Assembly (NCBI RefSeq): GCF_019703515.2
Contig: NC_059347.1
Location: 26,304,501-26,368,500 of the forward strand
Direction: 5' to 3'
DNA from: Myxocyprinus asiaticus
Taxonomy: Eukaryota > Chordata > Actinopteri > Cypriniformes > Catostomidae
DNA length: 64,000 nucleotides
Both the position numbers and the translations under genes were made by a program. Each line of letters opens with the position of its first letter. Position 1 is the stretch's first letter. This document shows positions 25,731 to 39,800 of the stretch, one piece after another. The notes under the pieces are model-generated. The model was not told the DNA's origin. It was given only the letters and a program-made list of their open reading frames with translations, and ran no database searches.

Positions 25731-27732
25731 AAGAGGAGGAGGAAGGCAGGGCGGGCCGTGAGTGTGCACGGCTGGCCCCCAATCGGGCTAATCAACCGAG
25801 GAGAGGGATAAAGCCTGCCCTCCTCCTCGTCACAATATATATATATATTGTATCCCAAATGTTGTAAATATCATCAATGCTGTCAACTACATACTTAAAT
25901 GAGAAACTACAAGAAACTTGATACAAAGTTTCTCTGCAAAACACCAAGTTGTTTTTCTACTGCACTGATATTCCACACAGAATCACAGCTCTACAATCAC
26001 AGTGTTCCGTACTATATATTTTCATGCTAACTAAGAGTATTCTCCATATCTTACTTGATCTCCTCTCGCAAAGCTGACTCAAAAAGCTTCAGTAGCAGGT
26101 ATTCTTCACGTTGGTTAGATGCATAGTTATACAAAGTGAAGATTACAGTGTCCATAAACTTGGTGGATTTGTTCTGGGGCATTTGGAAGATTAGCTTGGC
26201 GAGGTATGATGGGTTGGTCTGTTTAATGGAAATAAACACATCAAAATTACATTTGAAAGGATCAATAACAGATTCTTGCCTTTGGTCAGATGTTGTAAGG
26301 TGGCAAGCTGTTATTCAGCATTCCAGTCTGTTTCTAAACATATTTATATTGACTGAATTTAGACTGTGAATAGAACAACAAATACTTGTCTCACCTGTAG
26401 AAGGTAAAAGAGATGCTGGTAGGCCTCCAGTTTCTTCCTCTTGTCTTTGCTTAGGCCCTTGATGCCCTGCCTCTCTCCCATGGCCCAATCCTCTTTACTC
26501 ATTTTGTTCTTTTTGCTTTTCATCGTTTTGCTGTGTGACACCACATCCTGTCAGAGGAAACAACACAGCACTGGTTGGAAAAATTAAGATGAGCTGCACA
26601 TGTCTCCTGCTGTGGGTCAAGGGCCTTATTTGAATGGTTTGTACGTCTTTAACTGCTTCTACTCTCATGAAACTCCTAAAGGCTTTTCACACTGCGCTTC
26701 ACACTGATGAAAAAACTGTATGTTTTTGTGGCATATTTCAGAAGACAAAAGACAAACAGAGCTGAATTGCATGGCGACATTTCAACAGAAGAGCAGAGCA
26801 GCTCCATTGATAGGCTGCGTGTCCGTCGCGAGCTGTATTCATCCAATCATTGTTATCGAAACATCGGAGCATGAATTCCTAGGATTAATTATTAATCCAG
26901 AGTAAGGTATGAACAGTGTGAAACATGAAACAGGATAACTCAGGATTTCATTTACCCAGGGTTTAGAATTACCCAGGGTTAATGATTTCAAGTGTGAAAA
27001 TGAATAATGATTTCCCTCTCATTGTGTTTGCTTTAACATTGTACGTCATGGGAATACACAAAACTATTCGCATAAAGTCTAATACAACTTCAAAGAATTG
27101 ATTGAATTAAGTAAACCATGGTAGTATTTACAGGTTGACCAATATGGGTTTTTGAATAGCAGATGCTGATATTCAGAGGGCAGAGAGCAGTTTCTCCTGG
27201 TTTCTGTTTAGTCTTCCCATTTTGGTGATTGTTTGCACATAAATAAATTGTAATACATTATGAAGAAGGAAATAACAGTACACACAGTTGTCCAGCTACC
27301 ATGGATGGTATGTGCGCATTAGCAATCGCATTTTCTCATGAAAAGACCAAATCAATCTTATTGCACATACAGTGTACATGGAATATTACATTTACTTGAA
27401 TTTACTTAAGTTGCTCTCACACGCTAGTGTAGATCCAGCGAGAGCAGCAATCTCCAATCTCACAGCAATCTCACAGACTGACCGTCTTGTAACATTAAGA
27501 GTCAGAGGAACAGAGTTTTGATCCAGGCTGATAGAATACATGCATCAGAAGAAGATGTATGTGCGCACCACAGGAAGAAAATGGATTTACGCAAGTTTCA
27601 TGAGGTTTGTGAATAAAATCTGTTTAAACAAGACATCCACATATTTGCAGACAATGTATGATAGAAGTTTTATTGATTTTTGCCTTTTTATAATTAGACA
27701 CGACAGTTAAAAATTTACAGGGAACTGTTGAG

Positions 27733-27764
<32 letters not shown>

Positions 27765-30700
27765 CATGTGAGCACTTTAAACATCATGAGCTCATGTTTG
27801 TCTGTCGCGGCTCTGAAATGCGGGAAAGTTTAAACGAGACGTTGTTGCACACCGGTCTATGATTGTAGTAGCACAATGGTAACAACAACACAAACTATGA
27901 TTTGCCATATACTTGTCTCAGATGGCTCCCTAACTTGCAAGCAGACGATTCTCGGTGTCGTCACAGCTTGAGAAACTACTGTAATCAACCAAATGAGAAA
28001 ATTTATCGGTCAATGCCGATCATTTAAAAATACCAAATACTGGCCGATTTATCGGCCTCTGCCATATATCGGTTGACCACTAGTAATATTTAAAGCATAC
28101 TGTAAAATTTAAAGAACAAGACATTAAAAACCACCAAAAGAAACCTCTTAAGGAAAACTGTAGATTATTCATCTAACCTGCAGTGTGATCCTGTTCTTTA
28201 CTAACAGGCCAATTTTAATGTCCATCAAATTCAGATCCTTCTCCATTTGCTGATTAGCACGAATCTTGGTGACCACTTCCTCTCTGAGCCGTGTCACGTC
28301 CTGTTCCTCCTGTAGATCGAGGCTACTTTGTTCCAGCAAGTGTACAAATTTACGCACCACTGAGAGAGGGGGGTGCTGAGCACCAGCTAGAAGAAAAAAA
28401 CAAACACAATACTCTTTAACAGTAACACTTTACAATGAGGTTCCATTCATTAGCAATAGTTAATGCATTAGTTATCATGAACAAACAATGAACAATATAT
28501 ATTTTATACATACAATTAAATATACAATTTATTAATCTTTTTTTTTTTCTCTCCCCTTTTTCTCCCCATTTTGGAATGCCCAATTCCCAATGCACTCTAA
28601 GTCCTCGTGATGGCTTGACCCCTCTCCAAACATAGTGCTTATGGTTGTGACCATAAAGCTCTATTTTGGTCTCGTCACTCCAAATTACAGTGTGCCAGAA
28701 GCTGTGAGGCGTGTCAAGGTGTTGTGAGGCATATTGTAACCGGGCTTTTTTGTGGCATTTGCTTCTTTCTGGCAGCTCGACCATACAGCTCATTTTTGTT
28801 CAAGTATCATCGTATTGTGCTCCTTGAAACAACCACACCGTCTTTTTCCAGAGCAGCCTGTATTTCTCCTGAGGTTACCTGTGGGTTTTTCTTTGTATCC
28901 TGAACAATTCTTCTGGCAGTTGTGGCTGAAATCTTTCTTGGTCTACCTGACCTTGGTTTGGTATCAAGAGATCCCCGAATTTTCCACTTCTTAATAAGTG
29001 ATTGAACAGTACTGACTGGCATTTTCAAGGCTTTGGATATCTTTTTAAATCCTTTTCCATCTTTATAAAGTTCCATTACCTTGTTACGCAGGTCTTTTGA
29101 CAATTATTTTCTGCTCCCCATGGCTCAGTATCTAGCCTGCTCAGTGCATCTACGTGAGAGCTAACAAACTCATTGACTATTTATACACAGACACTAACTG
29201 CAATTTAAAAAGCCACAGGTGTGGGAAATTAACCTTTAATTGCCATTTAAACCTGTGTGTGTCACCTTGTGTGTCTGTAACAAGGCCAAACATTCAAGGG
29301 TATGTAAACTTTTGATCAGGGCCATTTGGGTGATTTCTGTTATGATTTAATAAGGAGCCAAAAAACTATGTGATAATAAAATGCTTCATATGATCACTAT
29401 ACTTAAATTTTTTTGCATGATCAGTCATTTTTCAAAATCAATGCCAAAATTTTACAATTTCTGCCAGGGTATGCAAACTTTTGAGCACAACTGTATGTAG
29501 AAATAAACATTAACCGAGATTAATAAATGCTGTAAAGGTTTTGTTCATTGTTAGTTAACTAATGTTCACAAATGGAACCTTAATGTAAAGTGTTACCCTT
29601 TAGCATACAGTTTTTCTGAATTGCTAAAACACATTTCTTAAAACCTTCACCCATTTTCTCACAACTTTTAACACAAAACCAAATCTTCAAACTACATTCA
29701 TAAAACCCCTGACTCTTCTGACAAAATCAAACAATCGCCTCAAAACCATTTTGTCTGTGCTCAAAATCAAACAATGCTTTCAGATCATACAAACAGCAAG
29801 TCATTATATAAACACTACAGAGCATTTATTAGACACTACATCAGAAAATGGAGAACACAGCGTCCAGGCCATGTAGTTACAGAAAAAAAATAAAAATATT
29901 TATTGTATATAGTAAGCGCATTTTAGTAATCACAGCTCAGTAAAGAGAATATATTGTATACTGTAAGTACTGCTAGTAATACAGTATTGAATGTCTGTAT
30001 ATTCAGCACTTGCATACTGTAAAAATACAGTAGTCCAACTGCAAAACCCCAAAGAACAAAGAACACTCTAAATGAAAAACACATTACAGTATACTCAAAC
30101 ATGTTGTACAACAGCTAAGTCAATGAGAGATTCATTCTGCCTCAGCATCAAATTTTCACATCATTAGAAACAAGTGTGAACAATTTTGAGTCATTGTGTG
30201 TAAACAATGACAACTATGTTGTAGTTGTGTTTAACTTTTGCTTCCCATATTTACTATTTTGCAACACAAGTGTATCACAGTGTGAACTGTGCTTTAGTGA
30301 GTGAGAATGTGTTTAGAGTTATGCAAAAAAAAGTGATTGATTCGTCAAATGGGTTTAGGCCACTGAGCATTTGGTTCAGAGAATGTTTAGTGTTTTAGCA
30401 ATTCAGATAAACTGTAATAGCAAATCAATGAAACTAAACTACAAAAGTAAATATAATCAAATATAGTAATACAATAAAAATTATGATTAAATTTACTCAC
30501 TTAAAGTTCTGTAGTCAACTCTTGCTTTGTTTGCTTTGAGGAAAGCTTGAATCTTCACTATCTCTTTCTCCTTAACACAAAACAGGCCACAGAATAAGTT
30601 TGACTGCACTTCAGATTATGTTCATTCATATCAGTGCTTGTAAATCATGACTTACGTGGTCTTTAAAGTACTGCAGTCTCTTTGTGTACCCTCGTTTAGT

Positions 30701-33700
30701 TTTCCACATTTTCACCAGCGACTGTAACTAAATAGTAGAGGCAACAAGGTTTCCTACTACTGAGCCACTGAGCCAACAAAACAACAAGAGAAAAAGATCA
30801 TGGTATGAAATAATGTAAATGACCAAACTTTTACCTTAATCACAGTGTTCACACTGTCTTGAAAGGTCTTTAATCTGTCCTTATAGGCCTTCCTTTGTTT
30901 GTAGCCCTTCCAGGATGCCTGTAGTCATAAACAAAATCTGATGTGACAATAAATAATACAGTATTTCTGCTAATACATATTGGTAGTTTATTTTCTTTTG
31001 AACTGAGTTGTAATGAAAACAAAACAATTCTGAATTTTACAGTTTAGTTTAGCTAACATTTTTTTCAATGCTTTCTCTGAATTACGTTTATATTGTATTG
31101 CTAATGCAAATTTTTGTTAACTTAAATTTTCAGTGTCTTTTTATTTCTATTTGCAAAACATTTTTCACATTAACATTCTGTGAAGACATTGTACAATAAT
31201 GTAATTTTGATTTTGCACGTTTTTTGATGTGTACTCCTAAGAATTTATGAAGAAAGATATTACTGTCAATAACATTTCAAACGCAAACCAGTGGTCAAAT
31301 ATTCGTAAAACCTGAAGACTCAAACCTAGAACATTAAAATTATATATACTTTTTCAAGATTAAACAATTTTGATGGTAATAGCGTGCAGTCAAATGTAAA
31401 CAACCCATCCGCAAAGACGTTAGTGGCCCTGTGCCAGTAAGGTTAAAGGGGTAGTTCACTCACAAATGAAAATTCTCTCATCATTTTCTCACCCTCATGC
31501 CATCCCAGATGTACATGACTTACTTTCTTCTGCAGAACACAAATTATGATTTTTAGAAGAATATCCCATCTCTGTAGGTCCATACAATGCAAGTGATGGG
31601 TGCCAAAATTTTGATGCTCCAAAAAGCACATAAAGGCATCATAAAAGTAATCCATACGACTCCAGTGTTTTAATCCATATTTTCAGAAGTGATACAATAG
31701 GTGAGTGTGGGTGAGAAACAGATAAATATTTAAGTCCTTTTTTGCTTGAAATTATTCTCCCTGCCCAGTAGGGGGTGGTATGTATGAAGAATTTGAATCA
31801 CCAAAAACACAAGAAGAAGAATGTAAAAATGATCTGTTTCTCACACACACCTATCATATCGCTTCTGAAGATAATGATTTAACCACTGGAGTCATATGAA
31901 TTACTTTTATGCTGACTTGTGTGACTTTTGGAGCTTCAGAATTTTGGCACCCATTCATTTGCATTATATGGACCTACAGAGCTGAAATATTCTTCTGAAA
32001 CTCTTCATTTAAGTTCAGCAGATGAAAGAAAGTCATACACATCTGGGACGGCATGAGGGCGAGTAAATGATGAGAGAATTTTCATTTTTGGGAGAACTAT
32101 TCCTTTAAGTAGTAACACAGTGTTTTTCTTCCACAAAGAATGTACCTGCAGTTTGATTACACTTGGCTCTTGGTTTTGTAAGTACTCCAGTCTATTCTTG
32201 TGGGCCCACCTCACCAGGTATCCACGAATCAGAGCCTGCAGCTGGATGATGAGCGGCACATTGGCCAACCACAGCTGCTCTCTGTTATACTCCGCTGTTA
32301 CACTACTCACAATACTCTAGCAAGAGGAACAGAAGTATATACAAACTGAAATGCTTGAAAGAACTGTTGTGCTAATATATTTTAATTTAGCACTAAAAAC
32401 TATAAACATATGTTTGTGCTAAAGATATACCTGTATATCTTCATTGGTGAGCTGTGAGCTGTCGTGGCCAAAATGATCTGGCTCAACCCATGTCCCTTCT
32501 TTGGTTCCAATGTTATAGAAGTAATCATATCTATCCTTGATCTTGTGTTTCACCCATAAATTGCCACTGGTTCCTAAAGACAACACAATTGAAAGCAGTG
32601 TGAATCGTATAAAGCTCCTGTCCGGATAAGTATACAAGATGTTACATTAGACTCTTTTTGAAATCAAATTTACCAGTACATATTTTAGATGGACATTTAA
32701 AGGTCTGTCATGTCTGTTCATTATTTAGAACTAATATGAATAAAGAATAATTGCCTCAGTCTCTGTTCAGCACTTCAAATGTGTGAAAATATTTAAAGCT
32801 GAAGTGTGCAATTTCTGTGCTACTAGCACCACCAAACGACTGCCATTGGTCAAACAAAAAGATAGCCCCCGCTCCAAACTTATACCATTGGTTGAATCAA
32901 TATTGCTGTGTCAGGCTGGATGGGATGCTCAGATAAACAGCAATATTCTTTCTAGCCCCACAGAGCCACAGTGTTTACCATTTTCAAGAAAATCAGCCTA
33001 CAAATGGCTTACTTATAGTCTGCATATTAAGCTGGGATAGAAGAAGTATTTTAACATCAGAAACGTTACACACTTTAGCTTTAGTTAATAATTAATAATT
33101 GATTATGTGTCATGAGCATAGGATAGACTGGATATTTTCAAGCCTTTAAGATAAAGCAGACAGAGCTAATTAAATGCTAAAGTAAGACCCAACTGACCCC
33201 AGTCATCAACAGTGTGATAGAGTTACCTTGTTCTATTTGAGTGGTCTGCAACAGAGAGAGTTGAGTCTGATAGATATGAGCACATTCAGACAGCAGTCCT
33301 TTAAGACCTGCATCAGAACACTGCAAAGCAGCCAGTGTGACCTTAGCATCTCCCTCAGATATTGCCCTGTTAATGTCTGCTATTGCCTCAGCCACTGAAA
33401 TGATACAGACAACATAGCCATGATTATATGAACTGTATGTTATACTGAGGACAAGTCATTTTGGCAGTTTGGTTTCAACAAATGCTCTTTTGCAGTGAGA
33501 AGAACGTTTTGAGTTCTGAAACTTACAATGACCTACTGTTTGTCAAAAGAAGGAAAACTTGATTTACCCCTTTAAAATGTAAAAGAAATTAAACACCTGT
33601 AAAATAACTCCCTGATATTAGGTTTAAATATGGATATGTGTTCATCTTACATTTGATTGCATGCTCCTGGTCCCGGTTGGCTTTATGCACTGCATCCTGG

Positions 33701-36700
33701 ATCTGGTCAAGCCACAGTACAGCAGATTCATCTCCTGAATTCTATTACAACACAGCACAGTACTAAGTCATCACATGCTCAATACAAACATGCACTGCTC
33801 AGATAAGCCATTACAGAGCAAGAAAATCACAGGCTACAGTACAGACAAACTTATTGTGAATTCAAACAAAAGTGCAGTTGTGTAACATAAATACTGTAGA
33901 TTAAGTGAAGGTGGGGAACTGGCCTATTATACATGCTGTATAATGATTACTGGCAAGACTGGAAGTTTATCTCACACATAAAAGTTGTTTTAGTGAAACA
34001 GCTGGTACTTTCATAGCAGTGATATCTAAACAGCCTCTAAATAAATGTAAAGTGTTCAGAGATTGCTATTATTGTCATAATTTTACTATTATCATTATGT
34101 TTAATCCATTTATTGTTGTAATTATTTTTTTCAAATATAATGGTGTACAGTAGACCTGCTATAATACTCTTTTTGTTTGTCTGCTTATGCAGTCTCTGTG
34201 AAAATTAATATAACATTTATATGCTATAAGATATAAAATAATAAAAATAAATACAATTAAAAAATAAAATAATTCACACAAAAATTCTTTCAACTTCAAT
34301 GGATTTATTGACAATGATGTGCTGAAAGAAGCAGATAGGTGTTGTTTCCTTTACTGTAAGGGGAAAGACCTGAATAAAGTTTCAAACAGAACAGAAGGTT
34401 TAGCATGCAGAGAATTTTTCCTATTCTTACTATGCAGCATATACACTACCATTCAAAAGTTTAGGGTCACTTACTCATTCTTTATTTTTATGATTTTCAC
34501 ATTTTAGAATAATAGTAAAGTCATCACAACTATGGAATAACATAAATGGAACTATGGGAATTATGTTGTGACTAAAGAAAATCCAAAATAAATCAAAACT
34601 GTGTAATATTTTAGCATCTTCAAAGTAGTCACCCTTTGCCTAGATTTTGCAGACATGTACTCTTGACATTTTCTCAACCAACATCTTGAGGTATCACCCT
34701 GGGATGCTTTTTAAACAGTATTGGAGATCCCATCTATGTTGGGCACTTATTGGCTGCTTTTCTTTATTATTTGGTCCAAGTCATCCATTTCAAAAACGTT
34801 TTAAATAAAATTTTAGTTTTGTAATGAAATAAATTAATATGGTGGCACAATTATATTTTTGTCTACAAAACTAATTTCAAACATTTAAGCATACACCTTC
34901 AGATCAAAAGATTTTTAAGATCATGAAAAACTTTTCAGGCAATTGACCCTAAACTTTTGAACAGTAGTGTACATGTGAAAAGTGCTCATTCAAATCTGAA
35001 GAAAAATACAATAAGAAAGAAAGACATTTCCAGATTTCCGGAAATATAAGGATTTTAGGTAACTAATCACAGTGTTCCCAGAAAATATGATTCATTCTCG
35101 CATGAGTACTGTACAGTATAGTCTGCCACACTCATTTATCCACTATAGTCATGAGCTACTAATGAGGCCAGAGAACCTTCCAAAATATCATCTAAGCATT
35201 CCTGAATACAATTTAGACATACTGAACTATTTGTAGCACGCTGTTTGTAAACAGTTTAGTCGAAACCTTGCAACGGACGTCTGACATCATGAAGTATTTC
35301 CTGACATGCCTGACACATGAGCGCTGAGCAATTTAATCCAGACTCCCCAAGCCTTTAACAGGAAACCAACTGAAAGATGTGATTGTCTAGAAAGCCAAAT
35401 TATCTTTAGAAGAGACTTGTAGATCATGTTTATTTTGCCCAAAGTTGCTGTGTAAACATTCACTGAAAAAAACATGTGGAGAGTATTTGCGGCGCTGTTA
35501 TTACCATTAATGTTTGAGGACTCGTTTGAAGACTCGGGTAAGTCAAACCCTTCTCTCTAAGAAAACATATACAGTACATATAGATCATAGTTACATATAG
35601 ATCAACAGCTGATTGCTATGGGGCTCCAGACTTGAACTTGGGTCACAATTTTAAGGGGCTTATAACTAAGAATACTTGACAGCCAACTTTGTCTTCCCAG
35701 TTATTTTTGACTTGACTCTTTCAGCTTCAGTTTTGAACCAAAAGCTCTTTTGCTGTTTGTTATGTTAGACATCAAATGTATGTGGAGGAAAATCCTATTA
35801 TAGTTTATATGTAAATGAAAATGCTAGGAGATCTAGCTATCTTTCACGCAATAGAATTCTACTGCTGAGAGAGTGACAAGTTTGAGAATCAGAGACAGTA
35901 TGTGCAATACACAACATTGATCTTAACATATATATATATATATAAAAAAAAATAGAAAAAAGCACAAAGTTGCATATTAGTGTTTATTTACTAAATTTAC
36001 GAAACTTATTATAAAAAGTTTATTTGAATTAACTAAAAAAACACAAAGTGCTTAATGTTGACTGCTTGTACTAAGCTGTACTCTTAACATTTGCATTTGT
36101 CAAGTGCAATTAATCTGGACCATCTGTGCCGACAATACTGTGTAACAAACTGAAACTAGATTTACTGAGTCACACTAAGAGCTCATTTATACTTTGATGA
36201 ATTTATAAAGAGTATATTAATGGTTCCAATAAACTGACACTTGTAACTGGTATTTTTATGTAATGATTTTATCTCAAGTCACCACTTTCCAATAAAACGA
36301 CCCAACAAAATATGTATACAGTATATTTATGGCCAACTTGCTTGGCTAGCTGGCACGTTTGAAATAAATCATCACAGCCATGGATGTCACAAATCTTTGG
36401 ATGTATACAAAAATATGTATATGTATGATATTGCCTAATTCCTCCAGCATGTACATTTGAAGCATTTTAGTACTGCTCTCTCTGCAAATGCGTACTGTCA
36501 GACTATAGTTTAGGTTTATAGCATAGCAAAAGTACAATATTAATTAACATTTCAGATATGGTATCATGGTAATGGCAACATTTTTTGGCTATTTATTATT
36601 TATACTGAATAATCCCAATATTTCAATTTTGGGCAGTTTCAAAAACAGCTGAAACATCTGTGTCAAACACCATGCCAAACAAATGTTTATATCCACATTA

Positions 36701-36754
36701 AGAAAAAAAAAAGTAAAATGAATGGAAGGAAAAAGCTTGCACACTGTCCACAGG

Positions 36755-36813
<59 letters not shown>

Positions 36814-39800
36814 TATGCATTATTTTATTTTATTTCATTGAGCACTTTTTGCACTTTTTAGCTTCTGAATAGAGAGAGAAAAAAAATACGATTTTGCTTA
36901 TGGGCACAGTGTGCAAATTTTGAGCAGTTTGAAATACAACATTTAATCCAAGAACAAATTTTATAACAATACTTAAACATTTGTATTTTCTTTTTTTTTC
37001 AATATCAACAGGTTCCACCGGCCATAAACCACTCCCACTAATTCAGCCAAAAACATTTTTGGGAATAACAGTGTGTAATGTTACACAATTCCCCAACTCA
37101 TCCATCCACCAGCATGTAATAAACATCAGTGACAATGTCTTCAACCACACCACTGGAATTCTCAGCAATAGGATAATTCCATTCACCTATGTCTTGGCAA
37201 TCATTATTGGAATCCCCTCAAACATCTTTGTGTTAGCTTGCCTCAGTAGAAAAATGGATTTTTCCAGTGGCATCCTGTATTTTAGCCTAGCAGTTTCAGA
37301 TCTACTCCTGTTAGTTTCTCTTACACTTAGAGTCCATTATCACCTCAATAATAACAGCTGGATCTTTGGAGAGCTCGTCTGCAAGTTGGTGACTGCCTGC
37401 TTTTACGGTAACATCTACTGCTCGATCCATGCCCATATGTGTATTTGTGTGATGCGATACCTTGCAGTGGTTTACCCATTCCATTACAGGGGATTGCCAA
37501 AAAGATCCTGTGCGATCTGTGCAAGTTTAACAGTGTGGGTGGTTTTTACAATTGCGATGGTACCAGAGTTCCTGATTCAGCAGAGCTACCACGTTTACGG
37601 GCAAGAGATCATAACATGTCATGACATCCAGCCCTATTACGAAAAGTCTTACCAAGATTTAATTCCATATAGATTAAGCCTGATGTGCCTGGGATTCATC
37701 CTGCCCTCATTGATCATCACCTTTGTTTATGGATCTATCATCCATCACCTAAATCGCTCCAGCCGTGACTGGGAACACTACATCAAGGCAAGCACACTGG
37801 TGTTTGGGATCTTTTTAGTGTGTTTTACCCCAAGTAGTGTAATCCATTTTGTACACTATGTAAAGCTGTACACTCAGCACCAAGATGGCTTGTATCAGTA
37901 CTACAGAGCAGCAGTGTGTCTGTGTTCCTTCCACAGCTGTCTAGACCCCTTCCTCTCTTATCTCCTAACTAAGACTTCAACATCCCGGTCTAAGATTAGA
38001 TCATTTACTTCTGGAGCTCAGATGCCTTCATCCATTCTCTAAAGCCTGGCGATTTCTAAACACGAGGATGTTTTGCTATGGACCCTGCAAGGAGGACTTC
38101 CTTGTCTACAATGGTTCAACAGTGGGTTAAGGATGTTGTGTTTGGACTAAATGCTTCTAACTCTGTCCCTAAGTAGAGTCTGTTAACAGTTTACATTGTG
38201 AAAGAATACCTATGTACATTTATAGCACAAGCTGTGAACATAAAAACCAATTCAAGGAGAAGTTAATGTTTTTGTGACCAAAAAGAACATTCTGGTCCAA
38301 TTAATTCACCAACGCTAAAGTAAGGGATAATTTACAGTCAAGGCAACTTATAAATGAATAAATGAATGGACATGAAATATTGATTTGAGTTTAAATTATT
38401 TGATTATGTGAGAAGCAAACGAGAGTGAAGTGTGTCGCAAGACATGCAACTATAGCACAGTGTGCTAAATTGGTTGACAGTGTCAATTATACAGTTTAGC
38501 GATCATTACACAAAAAAAATTGACCGCAGAATGCCATGAATGACCAGTTAGAATTGGGTATTCCAGAGTGCCGGGTAATCAACCAATGTATTAGGGGTGT
38601 AAGGGTTTATCGTGGCATGATACAGTGGTTCAAAAATGTGACAATGCGCATCCTGGAGACAAATCGCTTCATTGCACGCAAGGAGCTCTAAAATACACAC
38701 TAGCAGCAACAGGTGTTGTATGACGAGTTCTGCTGAAACTGTGAAAACTGAAACAGAAAAGCGAATGTAATACAGGGAGCACCAGGATCAGGAGAGAGAT
38801 GCGCCTTTTCAGCGCGGGGAGCAAATTTCAGTTCGAGGTGCAAGAGTGATCTGCTCTGACTGTGTAAATTATGATTATTTAACTGGACACGCATGCACTT
38901 TCATTATGCATTTCTGAAAGAAATGTAATCAAGAGTTAGATGTAATCAGAGGCAATATTATTTTAGAAAAATAATATTTTAATTTTTAAATATTTTAAAT
39001 GTATGTAATCAGTGACAGTATGTATTTAGCATACTGTATGTATCTGATATAATTCTGTATTTCAGTAAGCAGAATTATTAGCTAATATTTCCATTTAGTG
39101 TCACCATTGCCCTGTTCTGGGCTGATTTCTAGTCCCAGTACATCTGTGATGGATCATTTAGCACTTTTAAGAACACTACTTTTAGCTTAATTTGAAAGGA
39201 AATGAACTGTTTTGCATGTCTTTAAAGACATCGTAACTTTTCTTGATTCAGGCTTAGTTTAAAGAATCATGAACCAAATGGAACTGAACGGAACCGTGAC
39301 TTCAAAGATCTCAAAGAAAATCTCAAAAATGGCTTACAAGTTACAGAACCAGATTAAACACTAGATTGCTCCAGATGCAGAAAGTAGCCTTTACTTTCAA
39401 GAAAACAAATAGAGGTGACCTCTCAGACATATCATTGGTTTTGGACAATTTTATAGTATTTTCACCTTGCAGATGAGGTCCTTGGTGTGCAGCAGCAGAT
39501 CATGATAGTGTTTGGCCATGGCGGGGTTGACTCCCTGTAGTTTAGCTGTAGGGAGGAGCAGGGCGGCAAGTGTCTTCTCTGGATCTCCAGAATTTAGGGC
39601 TTCATTGATCTCAGCTATAGCAATGACTCCTACAGAGAACACAACAATTTGATATGCAAATCAAAAGTATTTCATGCAGATTTATTTTTACACTCATTAA
39701 AAAGTAAGTGAAATAGAGAGGGTAAACTATGTATCTACACTGGAGTGTATGTGTATTGCTTCACTGTCTTTTGGGTAAGATCAAGCATATTTTGTCTATA

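Larger units (their letters stand above)
28423..29600. mobile_element. MITE split by a Tc1 fragment and a SINE tail
   Basis: The left arm (taacactttacaatgaggtt, ccattcattagcaatagtta) is the inverse of the right arm at 29520-29600 (aaccttaatgtaaagtgtta). Between the arms sit a minus-strand SINE tail (28538-28612) and a Tc1 5' half (28613-29493). Confidence 0.75.

Noticed and set aside
30656..30721. Shorter form of IQGAP2 exon 21 as the main exon
   Set aside because: It would remove the LQ pair from an IQ motif that is complete in relatives; kept only as a possible alternative acceptor.
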